The notes beneath the pieces are model-generated. The model saw nothing but the letters and a program-made list of their open reading frames with translations. It did not search any database and was not told the origin of the DNA. Of a stretch of DNA of 64,000 nt, positions 23,291 to 36,759 are shown one piece after another (positions within the stretch are counted from its first letter, which is position 1; each line of letters opens with the position of its first letter). This DNA comes from Coriaria nepalensis (lineage: Eukaryota; Streptophyta; Magnoliopsida; Cucurbitales; Coriariaceae), in the NCBI GenBank assembly GCA_027186245.1, contig CP114481.1, forward strand, positions 44,857,501-44,921,500, written 5' to 3'. The translations under genes were made by a program, and so were the position numbers.

Positions 23291-25790
23291 AATAACTTAT
23301 TTCAAAGCAAGTCGAACGAATTCTATTTTTGCAGTACAAACAAAAGTTTTCTGCATAACTTGCAAATGGTCAATGCAAGAAAAGTGTGCATTCGTTTAAC
23401 CTTAAAATCAATTCAATGAGTCATTTCAAGTCAATAACTTATTTCAAAGCAAGTCGAACGAATTCTATTTTTTCACTACAAACAGAAGTTTTGTGCATAA
23501 CTTGAAAATGATCAATGCAAGGAAAGTGTGCATTCGTTTAACTTAAAATCATTTCAATGAGTCATTTCAAGTCAATAATTTATTTCAAAGCAAGTCGAAC
23601 GAATTCAACTTTTTTCACTACAAACACAAGTTTTGTGCATAACTTGCAAATGATCAATGCAAGGAAAGTGTGCATTCGTTTAACCTTAAAATCATTTCAA
23701 TGAGTCATTTCAAGTCAATAACTTATTTCAAAGCAACTCGAACGAATTCTATTTTTGCACTACAAACAGAAGTTTTGTGCATAACTTGCAAATGATCAAT
23801 GCAAGGAGACTGTGCATTCGTTTAACCTTAAAATCATTTCAATGAGTCATTTCAAGTCAATATCTTATTTCGAAGTAAATCGAACGACCTCTATTTTTGC
23901 ACTACAAATGCAAATTTTGGGCATGACTTGCAAATGATCAATGCAAGGAAAGTGTGCATTCGTTTAACCTTAAAATCATTTCAATGAGTCATTTCAAGTC
24001 AATAACTTATTTCAAAGCAACTCGAACGAATTCTATTTTTGCACTACAAACAGAAGTTTTGTGCATAACTTGCAAATGATCAATGCAAGGAGACTGTGCA
24101 TTCGTTTAACCTTAAAATCATTTCAATGAGTCATTTCAAGTCAATATCTTATTTCAAAGTAATTCGAACGACCTCTATTTTTGCACTACAAATGCAAGTT
24201 TTGGGCATAACTTGCAAATGATCAATGCAAGGAAACTGTGCATTCGTTTAACCTTAAAATCATTTCAATGAGTCATTTCAAGTCAATATCTTATTTCAAA
24301 GTAATTCGAACGACCTCTATTTTTGCACTACAAATGCAAGTTTTGTGCATAACTTGCAAATGATCAATGCAAGGAAAGTGTGCATTCGATTAACCTTAAA
24401 ATCATTTCAATGAGTCATTTCAAGTCAATAACTTATTTCAAAGCAAGTCGAACGAATTCTATTTTTGCACTACAAACAGAAGTTTTGTGCATAACTTGCA
24501 AATGATCAATGCAAGGAGACTGTGCATTCGTTTAACCTTAAAATCATTTCAATGAGTCATTTCAAGTCAATAACTTATTTCAAAGTAATTCGAACGACCT
24601 CTATTTTTGCACTACAAATGCAAGTTTTGGGCATAACTTGCAAATGATCAATGCAAGGAAACTGTGCATTCGTTTAACCTTAAAATCATTTCAATGAGTC
24701 ATTTCAAGTCAATATCTTATTTCAAAGTAATTCGAACGACCTCTATTTTTGCACTACAAATGCAAGTTTTGTGCATAACTTGCAAATGATCAATGCAAGG
24801 AAAGTGTGCATTCGATTAACCTTAAAATCATTTCAATGAGTCATTTCAAGTCAATAACTTATTTCAAAGCAAGTCGAACGAATTCTATTTTTGCACTACA
24901 AACAGAAGTTTTGTGCATAACTTGCAAATCATCAATGCAAGGAAAGTGTGCATTCGTTTAACTTAAACTCATTTCAATGAGTCATTTCAAGTCAATAACT
25001 TATTTCAAAGCAAGTCGAACGAATTCTATTTTTGCACTACAAACAAAAGTTTTGTGCATAACTTGCAAATGATCAATGCAAGGAAACTGTGCATTCGTTT
25101 AACTTAAAATCATTTCAATGAGTCATTTCAAGTTAATAATTTATTTCAAAGCAAGCCGAACGAATTCAATTTTTGCACTACAAACACAAGTTTTGTGCGT
25201 AACTTGCAAATGATCAATGCAAGGAAAGTGTGCATTCGTTTAACCTTAAAATCATTTCAATGAGTCATTTCAAGTCAATAACTTATTTCAAAGCAAGTCG
25301 GACGAATTCAATTTTTGCACTACAAACAAAATTTTTGTGCATAACTTACAAATGATCATTGCAAGGAAAGTGTGCATTCGTTTAACCTTAAAATCAATTC
25401 AATGGGTCATTTGAAGTCAATAACTTATTTCAAAGCAAGTCGAACGAATTCTATTGTTGCACTACAAACAGAAGTTTTGTGCTTAACTTGCAAATGATCA
25501 ATGCAAGGAAAGTGTGCATTCGTTTAACCTTAAAATCATTTCAATGAGTCATTTAAAGTCAATATCTTATTTCAAAGCAAGTCGAACGAATTCAATTTTT
25601 GCACTACAAACACAAGTTTTGTGCATAACTTGCAAATGATCATTGCGAGGAAAGTGTGCATTCGTTTAACCTTGAAATCATTTCAATGAGTCATTTCAAG
25701 TCAATAACTTATTTCAAAGCAAGTCGAACGAATTCTATTTTTGCAGTACAAACACAAGTTTTCTGCATAACTTGCAAATGATCAATGCAA

Positions 25791-26642
25791 GGAATGTGTG
25801 CATTCGTTTAACCTTAAAATCATTTCAATGAGTCATTTCAAGTCGATATCTTATTTCAAAGCAAGTCGAACGAATTCTATTTTTGCACTAGAAACAGAAG
25901 TTTTGTGCATAACTTCCAAATGATCGATGCAAGGAAAGTGTGCATTCGTTTAACCTTAAAATCATTTCAATGAGTCATTTCTGGTCAATATCTTATTTCA
26001 AAGTAATTCGAACGAATTCTATTTTTGCACTACAAATGCAAGTTTTGTGCATAACTTGCAAATGATCAACGCAAGGAAAGTGTGCATTCGTTTAACCTTA
26101 AAATCATTTCAATGAGTCATTTCAAGTCAATAACTTATTTCAAAGCAAGTCGAACGAATTCTATTTTTGCAGTACAAACACAAGTTTTCTGCATAACTTG
26201 CAAATGATCAATGCAAGGAAAGTGTGCATTCGTTTAACCTTAAAATCATTTCAATGAGTCATTTCAAGTCAATAACCTATTTCAAAGCAAGTCGAACAAA
26301 TTCAATTTTTGCACTACAAACACAAGTTTTGTGCATAACTTGCAAATGATCAATGCAAGGAAAGTATGCACTCGTTTAACCTTAAAATCATTTCAATGAC
26401 TCATTTCAAGTCAATAACATATTTCAAAGCAAGTCGAACGAATTCTATTTTTGCACTACAAACACAAGTTTTGTGCATAACTTGCAAATGATAAATTCAA
26501 GGAAAGTGTGCATTCGTTTAACCGTAAAATCATTTCAATGAGTCATGTCAAGTCAATAACTTATTTCAAAGCAAGTCGAATGAATTCTATTTTTGCACTA
26601 CAAACACAAGTTTTCTGCATAACTTGCAAATGATCAATGCAA
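25791..26642 (+). repeat. Hexamer higher-order unit, copy 1 (852 bp)
   Basis: The unit starts at ggaatgtgtgc and holds, in order, gtcgatatc, gcactagaaacag, acttccaaatgatcgatg, ttctggtcaat, aaatgcaag with caacgcaagg, gcagtacaaac, aataacctattt and aactcattt types. The acttccaaatg marker is at 25,912, 26,764 and 28,042. Confidence 0.85.
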
Positions 26643-27920
26643 GGAATGTGTGCATTCGTTTAACCTTAAAATCATTTCAATGAGTCATTTCAAGTCGATA
26701 TCTTATTTCAAAGCAAGTCGAACGAATTCTATTTTTGCACTAGAAACAGAAGTTTTGTGCATAACTTCCAAATGATCGATGCAAGGAAAGTGTGCATTCG
26801 TTTAACCTTAAAATCATTTCAATGAGTCATTTCTGGTCAATATCTTATTTCAAAGTAATTCGAACGAATTCTATTTTTGCACTACAAATGCAAGTTTTGT
26901 GCATAACTTGCAAATGATCAACGCAAGGAAAGTGTGCATTCGTTTAACCTTAAAATCATTTCAATGAGTCATTTCAAGTCAATAACTTATTTCAAAGCAA
27001 GTCGAACGAATTCTATTTTTGCAGTACAAACACAAGTTTTCTGCATAACTTGCAAATGATCAATGCAAGGAAAGTGTGCATTCCTTTAACCTTAAAATCA
27101 TTTCAATGAGTCATTTCAAGTCAATAACCTATTTCAAAGCAAGTCGAACAAATTCAATTTTTGCACTACAAACACAAGTTTTGTGCATAACTTGCAAATG
27201 ATCAATGCAAGGAAAGTGTGCACTCGCTTAACCTTAAAATCATTTCAATGACTCATTTCAAGTCAATAACTTATTTCAAAGCAAGTCGAACGAATTCTAT
27301 TTTTGCACTACAAACAGAAGTTTTTTGCATAACTTGCGAATGATCAATGCAAGGAAAGTGTGCATTCGTTTAACCGTAAAATCATTTCAATGAGTCATTT
27401 CAAGTCAATAACTTATTTCAAAGCAAGTCGAACGAATTCTATTTTTGCACTACAAACACAAGTTTTGTGCATAACTTGCAAATGACCAATGCAAGGAAAG
27501 TGTGCATTCGTTTAACCTTAAAATCATTTCAATGAGTCATTTCAAGTCAATAACCTATTTCAAAGCAAGTCGAACAAATTCAATTTTTGCACTACAAACA
27601 CAAGTTTTGTGCATAACTTGCAAATGATCAATGCAAGGAAAGTATGCACTCGTTTAACCTTAAAATCATTTCAATGACTCATTTCAAGTCAATAACATAT
27701 TTCAAAGCAAGTCGAACGAATTCTATTTTTGCACTACAAACACAAGTTTTGTGCATAACTTGCAAATGATAAATTCAAGGAAAGTGTGCATTCGTTTAAC
27801 CGTAAAATCATTTCAATGAGTCATGTCAAGTCAATAACTTATTTCAAAGCAAGTCGAATGAATTCTATTTTTGCACTACAAACACAAGTTTTCTGCATAA
27901 CTTGCAAATGATCAATGCAA
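26643..27920 (+). repeat. Hexamer higher-order unit, copy 2 expanded to nine monomers (1,278 bp)
   Basis: The next ggaatgtgtgc start is 1,278 bases later, not 852, so three extra monomers are present. The extra stretch repeats the aataacctattt type (near 27,124 and 27,550) and includes ttttttgcataacttgcgaatg near 27,310. The pattern fits unequal exchange within the unit. Confidence 0.82.
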
Positions 27921-28700
27921 GGAATGTGTGCATTCGTTTAACCTTAAAATCATTTCAATGAGTCATTTCAAGTCGATATCTTATTTCAAAGCAAGCCGAA
28001 CGAATTCTATTTTTGCACTAGAAACAGAAGTTTTGTGCATAACTTCCAAATGATCGATGCAAGGAAAGTGTGCATTCGTTTAACCTTAAAATCATTTCAA
28101 TGAGTCATTTCTGGTCAATATCTTATTTCAAAGTAATTCGAACGAATTCTATTTTTGCACTACAAATGCAAGTTTTGTGCATAACTTGCAAATGATCAAC
28201 GCAAGGAAAGTGTGCATTCGTTTAACCTTAAAATCATTTCAATGAGTCGTTTCAAGTCAATAACTTATTTCAAAGCAAGTCGAACGAATTCTATTTTTGC
28301 AGTACAAACACAAGTTTTCTGCATAACTTGCAAATGATCAATGCAAGGAAAGTGTGCATTCCTTTAACCTTAAAATCATTTCAATGAGTCATTTCAAGTC
28401 AATAACCTATTTCAAAGCAAGTCGAACAAATTCAATTTTTGCACTACAAACACAAGTTTTGTGCATAACTTGCAAATGATCAATGCAAGGAAAGTATGCA
28501 CTCGTTTAACCTTAAAATCATTTCAATGACTCATTTCAAGTCAATAACATATTTCAAAGCAAGTCGAACGAATTCAATTTTTGCACTACAAACACAAGTT
28601 TTGTGCATAACTTGCAAATGATCAATTCAAGGAATGTGTGCATTCGTTTAACCTTAAAATCATTTCAATGAGTCATGTCAAGTCAATAACTTATTTCAAA
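27921..28700 (+). repeat. Hexamer higher-order unit, copy 3
   Basis: Restarts with ggaatgtgtgc at 27,921 and repeats the same variant order through aataacctattt (near 28,402) and gactcatttc (near 28,526). Private changes include caagccgaacg near 27,993 and gagtcgtttc near 28,246. The end point is approximate. Confidence 0.8.
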
Positions 28701-31700
28701 GCAAGTCGAACGAATTCTATTTTTGCACTACAAACACAAGTTTTGTGCATAACTTGCAAATGACCAATGCAAGGAAAGTGTGCATTCGTTTAACCTTAAA
28801 ATCATTTCAATGAGTCATTTCAAGTCAATAACTTATTTCAAAGCAAGTCGAACGAATTCTCTTTTTGCACTACAAACAGAAGTTTTTTGCATAACTTGCG
28901 AATGATCAATGCAAGGAAAGTGTGCATTCGTTTAACCGTAAAATCATTTCAATGAGTCATTTCAAGTCAATAACTTATTTCAAAGCAAGTCGAACGAATT
29001 CTATTTTTGCACTACAAACACAAGTTTTGTGCATAACTTGCAAATGATCAATGCAAGGAAAGTGTGCATTCGTTTAACCTTAAAATCAATTCAATGAGTC
29101 ATTTCAAGTCAATAACTTATTTGAAAGCAAGTCGAACGAATTCTATTTTTTCACTACAAACAGAAGTTTTGTGCATAACTTACAAATGATCATTGCAAGG
29201 AAAGTGTGCATTCGTTTAACCTTAAAATCAATTCAATGAGTCATTTGAAGTCAATAACTTATTTCAAAGCAAGTCGAACGAATTCTATTTTTGCACTACA
29301 AACACAAGTTTTGTGCATAACTTGCAAATGATGAATGCAAGGAAAGTGTGCATTCGTTTAACCTTAAAATCATTTCAATGAGTCATTTCAAGTCAATAAC
29401 TTATTTCAAAGCAAGTCGAACGAATTCTATTTTTGCACTACAAACAAAAGTTTTTTGCATAACTGGCAAATGATCAATGCAAGGAAAGTGTGCATTCGTT
29501 TAACCTTAAAATCATTTCAATGAGTCATTTCACGTCAATAACTTATTTCAAAGCAAGTCGAACGAATTCTATTTTTGCACTACAAACACAAGTTTTGTGC
29601 ATAACTTGCAAATGATCAATGCAAGGAAAGTGTGCATTCGTTTAACTTAAAATCATTTCAATGAATCATTTCAAGTCAATAATTTATTTCAAAGCAAGTC
29701 GAACGAATTCAATTTTTGCACTACAAACAAAATTTTTGTGCACAACTTACAAATGATCGTTGCAAGGAAAGTGTGCATTCGTTTAACCTTAAAATCATTT
29801 CAATGAGTCATTTCAAGTCAATAACTTATTTCAAAGCAAGTCGAACGAATTCTATTTTTGCTGTACAAACACAAGTTTTCTACATAACTGGCAAATGATC
29901 CATGCAAGAAAAGTGTGCATTCGTTTAACCTTAAAATCATTTCAATGAGTCATTTCAAGTCAATAACTTATTTGAAAGCAAGTCGAACGAATTCTATTTT
30001 TTCACTACAAACAGAAGTTTTGTGCATAACTTGAAAATGATCAATGCAAGGAAAGTGTGCATTCGTTTAACCTTAAAATCATTTCAATGAGTCATTTCAA
30101 GTCGATATCTTATTTCAAAGCAAGTCGAACGAATTCTATTTTTGCACTAGAAACAGAAGTTTTGTGCATAACTTGCAAATGATCGATGCAAGGAAAGTGT
30201 GCATTCGTTTAACTTAAAATAATTTCAATGAGTCATTTCAAGTCAATAATTTATTTCAAAGCAAGTCGAACGAATTCAATTTTTGCACTACAAACAAAAT
30301 TTTTGTGCACAACTTACAAATGATCATTGCAAGGAAAGTGTGCATTCGTTTAACCTTAAAATCATTTCAATGCGTCATTTCAAGTCAATAACTTATTTCA
30401 AAGCAAGTCGAACGAATTCTATTTTTGCAGTACAAACACAAGTTTTCTGCAAAACTTGCAAATGATCAATGCAAGGAAAGTGTGCATTCGTTTAACCTTA
30501 AAATCATTTCAATGAGTCATTTCAAGTCAATAACCTATTTCAAAGCAAGTCGAACAAATTCAATTTTTGCACTACAAACACAAGTTTTGTGCATAACTTG
30601 CAAATGATCAATGCAAGGAAAGTGTGCACTCGCTTAACCTTAAAATCATTTCAATGACCCATTTCAAGTCAATAACTTATTTCAAAGCAAGTCGAACGAA
30701 TTCTATTTTTGCACTACAAACACAAGTTTTGTGCATAACTTGCAAATGATCAATTCAAGGAATGTGTGCATTCGTTTAACCTTAAAATCATTTCAATGAG
30801 TCATGTCAAGTCAATAACTTATTTCAAAGCAAGTCGAACGAATTCTATTTTTGCACTACAAACACAAGTTTTGTGCATAACTTGCAAATGATCAATGCAA
30901 GGAAAGTGTGCATTCGTTTAACCTTAAAATCAATTCAATGAGTCATTTCAAGTCAATAACTTATTTGAAAGCAAGTCGAACGAATTCTATTTTTTCACTA
31001 CAAACAGAAGTTTTGTGCATAACTTACAAATGATCATTGCAAGGAAAGTGTGCATTCGTTTAACCTTAAAATCAATTCAATGAGTCATTTGAAGTCAATA
31101 ACTTATTTCAAAGCAAGTCGAACGAATTCTATTTTTGCACTACAAACACAAGTGTTGTGCATAACTTGCAAATGATCAATGCAAGGAAAGTGTGCATTCG
31201 TTTAACCTTAAAATCATTTCAATGAGTCATTTCAAGTCAATAACTTATTTCAAAGCAAGTCGAACGAATTCTATTTTTGCACTACAAACAAAAGTTTTTT
31301 GCATAACTTGCAAATGATCAATGCAAGGAAAGTGTGCATTCGTTTAACCTTAAAATCATTTCAATGAGTCATTTCAAGTCAATAACTTATTTCAAAGCAA
31401 GTCGAACGAATTCTATTTTTGCACTACAAACACAAGTTTTCTACATAACTTGCAAATGATCAATTCAAGGAATGTGTGCATTCGTTTAACCTTAAAATCA
31501 TTTCAATGAGTCATTTCAAGTCAATATCTTATTTCGAAGTAATTCGAACGACCCTTATTTTTTCACTACAAATGCAAGTTTTGGGCATAAGTCGCGAATG
31601 ATCAATGCAAGGAAAGTGTGCATTCGTTTAACCTTAAAATCATTTCAATGTGTCATTTCAAATTGATATCTTATTTCAAAGCAAGTCAAACGAATTCTAT

Positions 31701-32899
31701 TTTTGCACTACAAACAGAAGTTTTGTGCATAACTTGCAAATGATCAATGCAAGGAAAGTGTGCATTCGTTTAACCTTAAAATCATTTCAATGAGTCATTT
31801 CAAGTCAATAACTTATTTCAAAGCAAGTCGAACGAATTCTATTTTTGCACTACAAACAGAAGTTTTTTGCATAACTTGCAAATGATCAATGCAAGGAAAA
31901 TGTGCATTCGTTTAACCTTAAAATCATTTCAATGAGTCATTGTAAGTCAATAACTTATTTCACAGCAAGTCGAACGAATTCTATTTTTGCACTACAAACA
32001 GAAGTTTTGTGCATAACTTGCAAATGATCAATGCAAGGAAAGTGTGCGTTCGTTTAACCTTAAAATCATTTCAATGAGTCATTTCAAGTCAATAACTTAT
32101 TTCAAAGCAAGTCGAACGAATTCTATTTTTGCTGTACAAACACAAGTTTTCTACATAACTGGCAAATGATCCATGCAAGAAAAGTGTGCATTCGTTTAAC
32201 CTTAAAATCATTTCAATGAGTCATTTCAAGTCAATAACTTATTTGAAAGCAAGTCGAACGAATTCTATTTTTTCACTACAAACAGAAGTTTTGTGCATAA
32301 CTTGAAAATGATCAATGCAAGGAAAGTGTGCATTCGTTTAACCTTAAAATCATTTCAATGAGTCATTTCAAGTCGATATCTTATTTCAAAGCAAGTCGAA
32401 CGAATTCTATTTTTGCACTACAAACACAAGTTTTGTGCATAACTTGCAAATGATCATTGCGAGGAAAGTGTGCATTCGTTTAACCTTAAAATCGTTTCAA
32501 TGAGTCATTTCAAGTCAATAACTTATTTCAAAGCAAGTCGAACGAATTCTATTTTTGCAGTACAAACACAAGTTTTCTGCATAACTTGCAAATGATCAAT
32601 GCAAGGAAAGTGTGCATTCGTTTAACCTTAAAATCATTTCAATGAGTCATTTCAAGTCAATAACTTATTTCAAAGCAAGTCGAACGAATTCTAATTTTGC
32701 ACTACAAACACAAGTTTTGTGCATAACTTGCAAATGATCAATGCAAGGAAATGCGTGCATTCGTTTAACCTTCAAATCAATTCAATGAGTGATTTCAAGT
32801 CAATAACTTATTTCGAAGCAAGTCGAACGAATTCTATTTTTGCACTACAAACAGAAGTTTTGGGCATAACTTGCAAATGATCAATGCAAGGAAACTGTG

Positions 32900-33910
32900 C
32901 ATTCGTTTAACCTTAAAATCATTTCAATGAGTCATTTCAAGTCAATATCTTATTTCATAGCAAGTCGAACGAATTCAATTTTTGCACTACAAACACAAGT
33001 TTTGTGCATAACTTGCAAATGATCATTGCGAGGAAAGTGTGCATTCGTTTAACCTTAAAATCGTTTCAATGAGTCATTTCAAGTCAATAACTTATTTCAA
33101 AGCAAGTCGAACGAATTCTATTTTTGCAGTACAAACACAAGTTTTCTGCATAACTTGCAAATGATCAATGCAAGGAAAGTGTGCATTCGTTTAACCTTAA
33201 AATCATTTCAATGAGTCATTTCAAGTCAATAACTTATTTCAAAGCAAGTCGAACGAATTCTAATTTTGCACTACAAACACATGTTTTGTGCATAACTTGC
33301 AAATGATCAATGCAAGGAAAGTGTGCATTCGTTTAACCTTTTAATCATTTCAGAGAGTCATTACAAGTCCATAACTTATTTCAAAGCAAGTCGAACGAAT
33401 TCTATTTTTGCACTACAAACACAAGTTTTGTGCATAACTTGCAAATGATCAATGCAAGGAAAGTGTGCATTCGTTTAACCTTAAAATCAATTCAATGAGT
33501 CATTTCAAGTCAATAACTTATTTCAAAGCAAGTCGAACGAATTCTAATTTTGCACTACAAACAGAAGTTTTGTGCAAAATTTGTAAATGATCAATGCAAG
33601 GAAAGTGTGCATTCGTTTAACCTTAAAATCATTTTAATGAGTCATTTCAAGTCAATAACTTATTTCAAAGCAAGTCGAACGAATTCTATTTTTGCACTAC
33701 AAACAGAAGTATTTTGCATAACTTGCAAATGATCAATGCAAGGAAAATGTGCATTCGTTTAACCTTAAAATCATTTCAATGAGTCATTGTAAGTCAATAA
33801 CTTATTTCACAGCAAGTCGAACGAATTCTATTTTTGCACTACAAACAGAAGTTTTGTGCATAACTTGCAAATGATCAATGCAAGGAAAATGTGCATTCGT
33901 TTAACCTTAA
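32900..33910 (+). repeat. 7-monomer block, left copy of a displaced duplication (about 1 kb)
   Basis: Matches about 35,031-36,041 at an offset of 2,131 bases: 15 monomers plus the one-base insertion near 34,030. Shared order: ttatttcatagc, cattgcgagg with atcgtttcaatg, gcagtacaaac, acatgttttg, ttttaatcatttcagagag with caagtccataac, gcaaaatttgtaaatg, attttaatgag, cattgtaagtc. The copies differ at agtattttgc here against agttttttgc in the partner, and at agcaagtcg against agcaagtgg. Confidence 0.83.
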
Positions 33911-35030
33911 AATCATTTCAATGAGTCATTTCAAGTCAATAACTTATTTCAAAGCAAGTCGAACGAATTCTAATTTTGCACTACAAACACAAGTTTTGTG
34001 CATAACTTGCAAATGATCAATGCAAGGAAATGCGTGCATTCGTTTAACCTTCAAATCAATTCAATGAGTGATTTCAAGTCAATAACTTATTTCGAAGCAA
34101 GTCGAACGAATTCTATTTTTGCACTACAAACAGAAGTTTTGGGCATAACTTGCAAATGATCAATGCAAGGAAACTGTGCATTCGTTTAACCTTAAAATCA
34201 TTTCAATGAGTCATTTCAAGTCAATATCTTATTTCGAAGTAATTCGAACGACCTCTATTTTTTCACTACAAATGCAAGTTTTGGGCATAAGTTGCGAATG
34301 ATCAATGCAAGGAAAGTGTGCATTCGTTTAACCTTAAAATCATTTCAATGTGTCATTTCAAATTGATATCTTATTTCAAAGCAAGTCAAACGAATTCTAT
34401 TTTTGCACTACAAACAGAAGTTTTGTGCATAACTTGCAAATGATCAATGCAAGGAAAGTGTGCATTCGTTTAACCTTAAAATCATTTCAATGAGTCATTT
34501 CAAGTCAATAACTTATTTCAAAGCAAGTCGAACGAATTCTATTTTTGCAGTACAAACACAAGTTTTCTGCATAACTTGCAAATGATCAATGCACGGAAAG
34601 TGTGCATTCGTTTAACCATAAAATCATTTCAATGAGTCATTTCAAGTCAATAACTTATTTCAAAGCAAGTCGAAAGAATTCAATTTTTGCACTACAAACA
34701 CAAGTTTTGTGCACAACTTGCAAATGATCAATGCAAGGAAAGTGTGCATTCGTTTAACCTTAAAATCATTTCAATGAGTCATTTCAAGTCAATAACTTAT
34801 TTCAAAGCAAGTCGAACGAATTCAATTTTTGCACAACAAACAAAATTTTTGTGCATAACTTACAAATGATCATTGCAAGGAAAGTGTGCGTTCATTTAAC
34901 CTTAAAATCAATTCAATGAGTCATTTGAAGTCAAGAACTTATTTCAAAGCAAGTCGAACGAATTCTATTTTTGCACTACAAACAGAAGTTTTGTGCATAA
35001 CTTGCAAATGATCAATGCAAGGAAAGTGTG

Positions 35031-36041
35031 CATTCGTTTAACCTTAAAATCATTTCAATGAGTCATTTCAAGTCAATATCTTATTTCATAGCAAGTCGAA
35101 CGAATTCAATTTTTGCACTACAAACACAAGTTTTGTGCATAACTTGCAAATGATCATTGCGAGGAAAGTGTGCATTCGTTTAACCTTAAAATCGTTTCAA
35201 TGAGTCATTTCAAGTCAATAACTTATTTCAAAGCAAGTCGAACGAATTCTATTTTTGCAGTACAAACACAAGTTTTCTGCATAACTTGCAAATGATCAAT
35301 GCAAGGAAAGTGTGCATTCGTTTAACCTTAAAATCATTTCAATGAGTCATTTCAAGTCAATAACTTATTTCAAAGCAAGTCGAACGAATTCTAATTTTGC
35401 ACTACAAACACATGTTTTGTGCATAACTTGCAAATGATCAATGCAAGGAAAGTGTGCATTCGTTTAACCTTTTAATCATTTCAGAGAGTCATTACAAGTC
35501 CATAACTTATTTCAAAGCAAGTCGAACGAATTCTATTTTTGCACTACAAACACAAGTTTTGTGCATAACTTGCAAATGATCAATGCAAGGAAAGTGTGCA
35601 TTCGTTTAACCTTAAAATCAATTCAATGAGTCATTTCAAGTCAATAACTTATTTCAAAGCAAGTCGAACGAATTCTAATTTTGCACTACAAACAGAAGTT
35701 TTGTGCAAAATTTGTAAATGATCAATGCAAGGAAAGTGTGCATTCGTTTAACCTTAAAATCATTTTAATGAGTCATTTCAAGTCAATAACTTATTTCAAA
35801 GCAAGTCGAACGAATTCTATTTTTGCACTACAAACAGAAGTTTTTTGCATAACTTGCAAATGATCAATGCAAGGAAAATGTGCATTCGTTTAACCTTAAA
35901 ATCATTTCAATGAGTCATTGTAAGTCAATAACTTATTTCACAGCAAGTGGAACGAATTCTATTTTTGCACTACAAACAGAAGTTTTGTGCATAACTTGCA
36001 AATGATCAATGCAAGGAAAATGTGCATTCGTTTAACCTTAA
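35031..36041 (+). repeat. 7-monomer block, right copy
   Basis: Partner of 32,900-33,910. It ends where this copy reads cttaaactc and continues with a gcagtacaaac monomer, while the left copy continues with ctaattttgc. Part of the same variant run, beginning near the gcaaaatttgtaaatg monomer, appears again at about 45,900 and 54,280. Confidence 0.82.
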
Positions 36042-36759
36042 ACTCATTTCAATGAGTCATTTCAAGTCAATAACTTATTTCAAAGCAAGTCGAACGAATT
36101 CTATTTTTGCAGTACAAACACAAGTTTTCTGCATAACTTGCAAATGATCAATGCAAGGAAAGTGTGCATTCATTTAACCTTAAAATCATTTCAATGAGTC
36201 ATTTGAAGTCAATAACTTATTTCAAAGCAAGTCGAACGAATTCTAATTTTGCACTACAAACACATGTTTTGTGCATAACTTGCAAATGATCAATGCAAGG
36301 AAAGTGTGCGTTCGTTTAACCTTAAAATCATTTCAATGAGTCATTGTAAGTCAATAACTTATTTCACAGCAAGTGGAACGAATTCTATTTTTGCACTACA
36401 AACACAAGTTTTGTGCATAACTTGCAAATGATCAATGAAAGGAAACTGTGCATTCGTTTAACCTTAAAATCATTTCAATGAGTCATTTCAAGTCAATATC
36501 TTATTTCGAAGTAATTCGAACGACCTCTATTTTTGCACTACAAACAGAAGTTTTGTGCATAACTTGCAAATGATCAATGCAAGGAAAGTGTGCATTCGTT
36601 TAACCTTAAAATCATTTCAATGAGTCATTTCAAGTCAATAACTTATTTCAAAGCAAGTCGAACGAATTCTAATTTTGCACTACAAACACATGTTTTGTGC
36701 ATAACTTGCAAATGATCAATGCAAGGAAAGTGTGCGTTCGTTTAACCTTAAAATCATTT

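Larger units (their letters stand above)
23291..31500 (+). repeat. Domain C: satellite with trimer and hexamer blocks
   Basis: No gene is present. From about 23,700 to 24,900, monomers with ggagactgtgc alternate with cgacctctattt types; the agac marker at 23,807, 24,091 and 24,517 gives spacings of 284 and 426. From 25,791 a hexamer unit appears. From 29,000 on, ttttttcactac, tacaaatgatcattgc and aaaatttttgtgc variants are common. Five one-base deletions (near 23,541, 24,961, 25,101, 29,645 and 30,211) and one one-base insertion (23,601-23,620, aacttttttcac) lie here. The right boundary is approximate. Confidence 0.75.
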
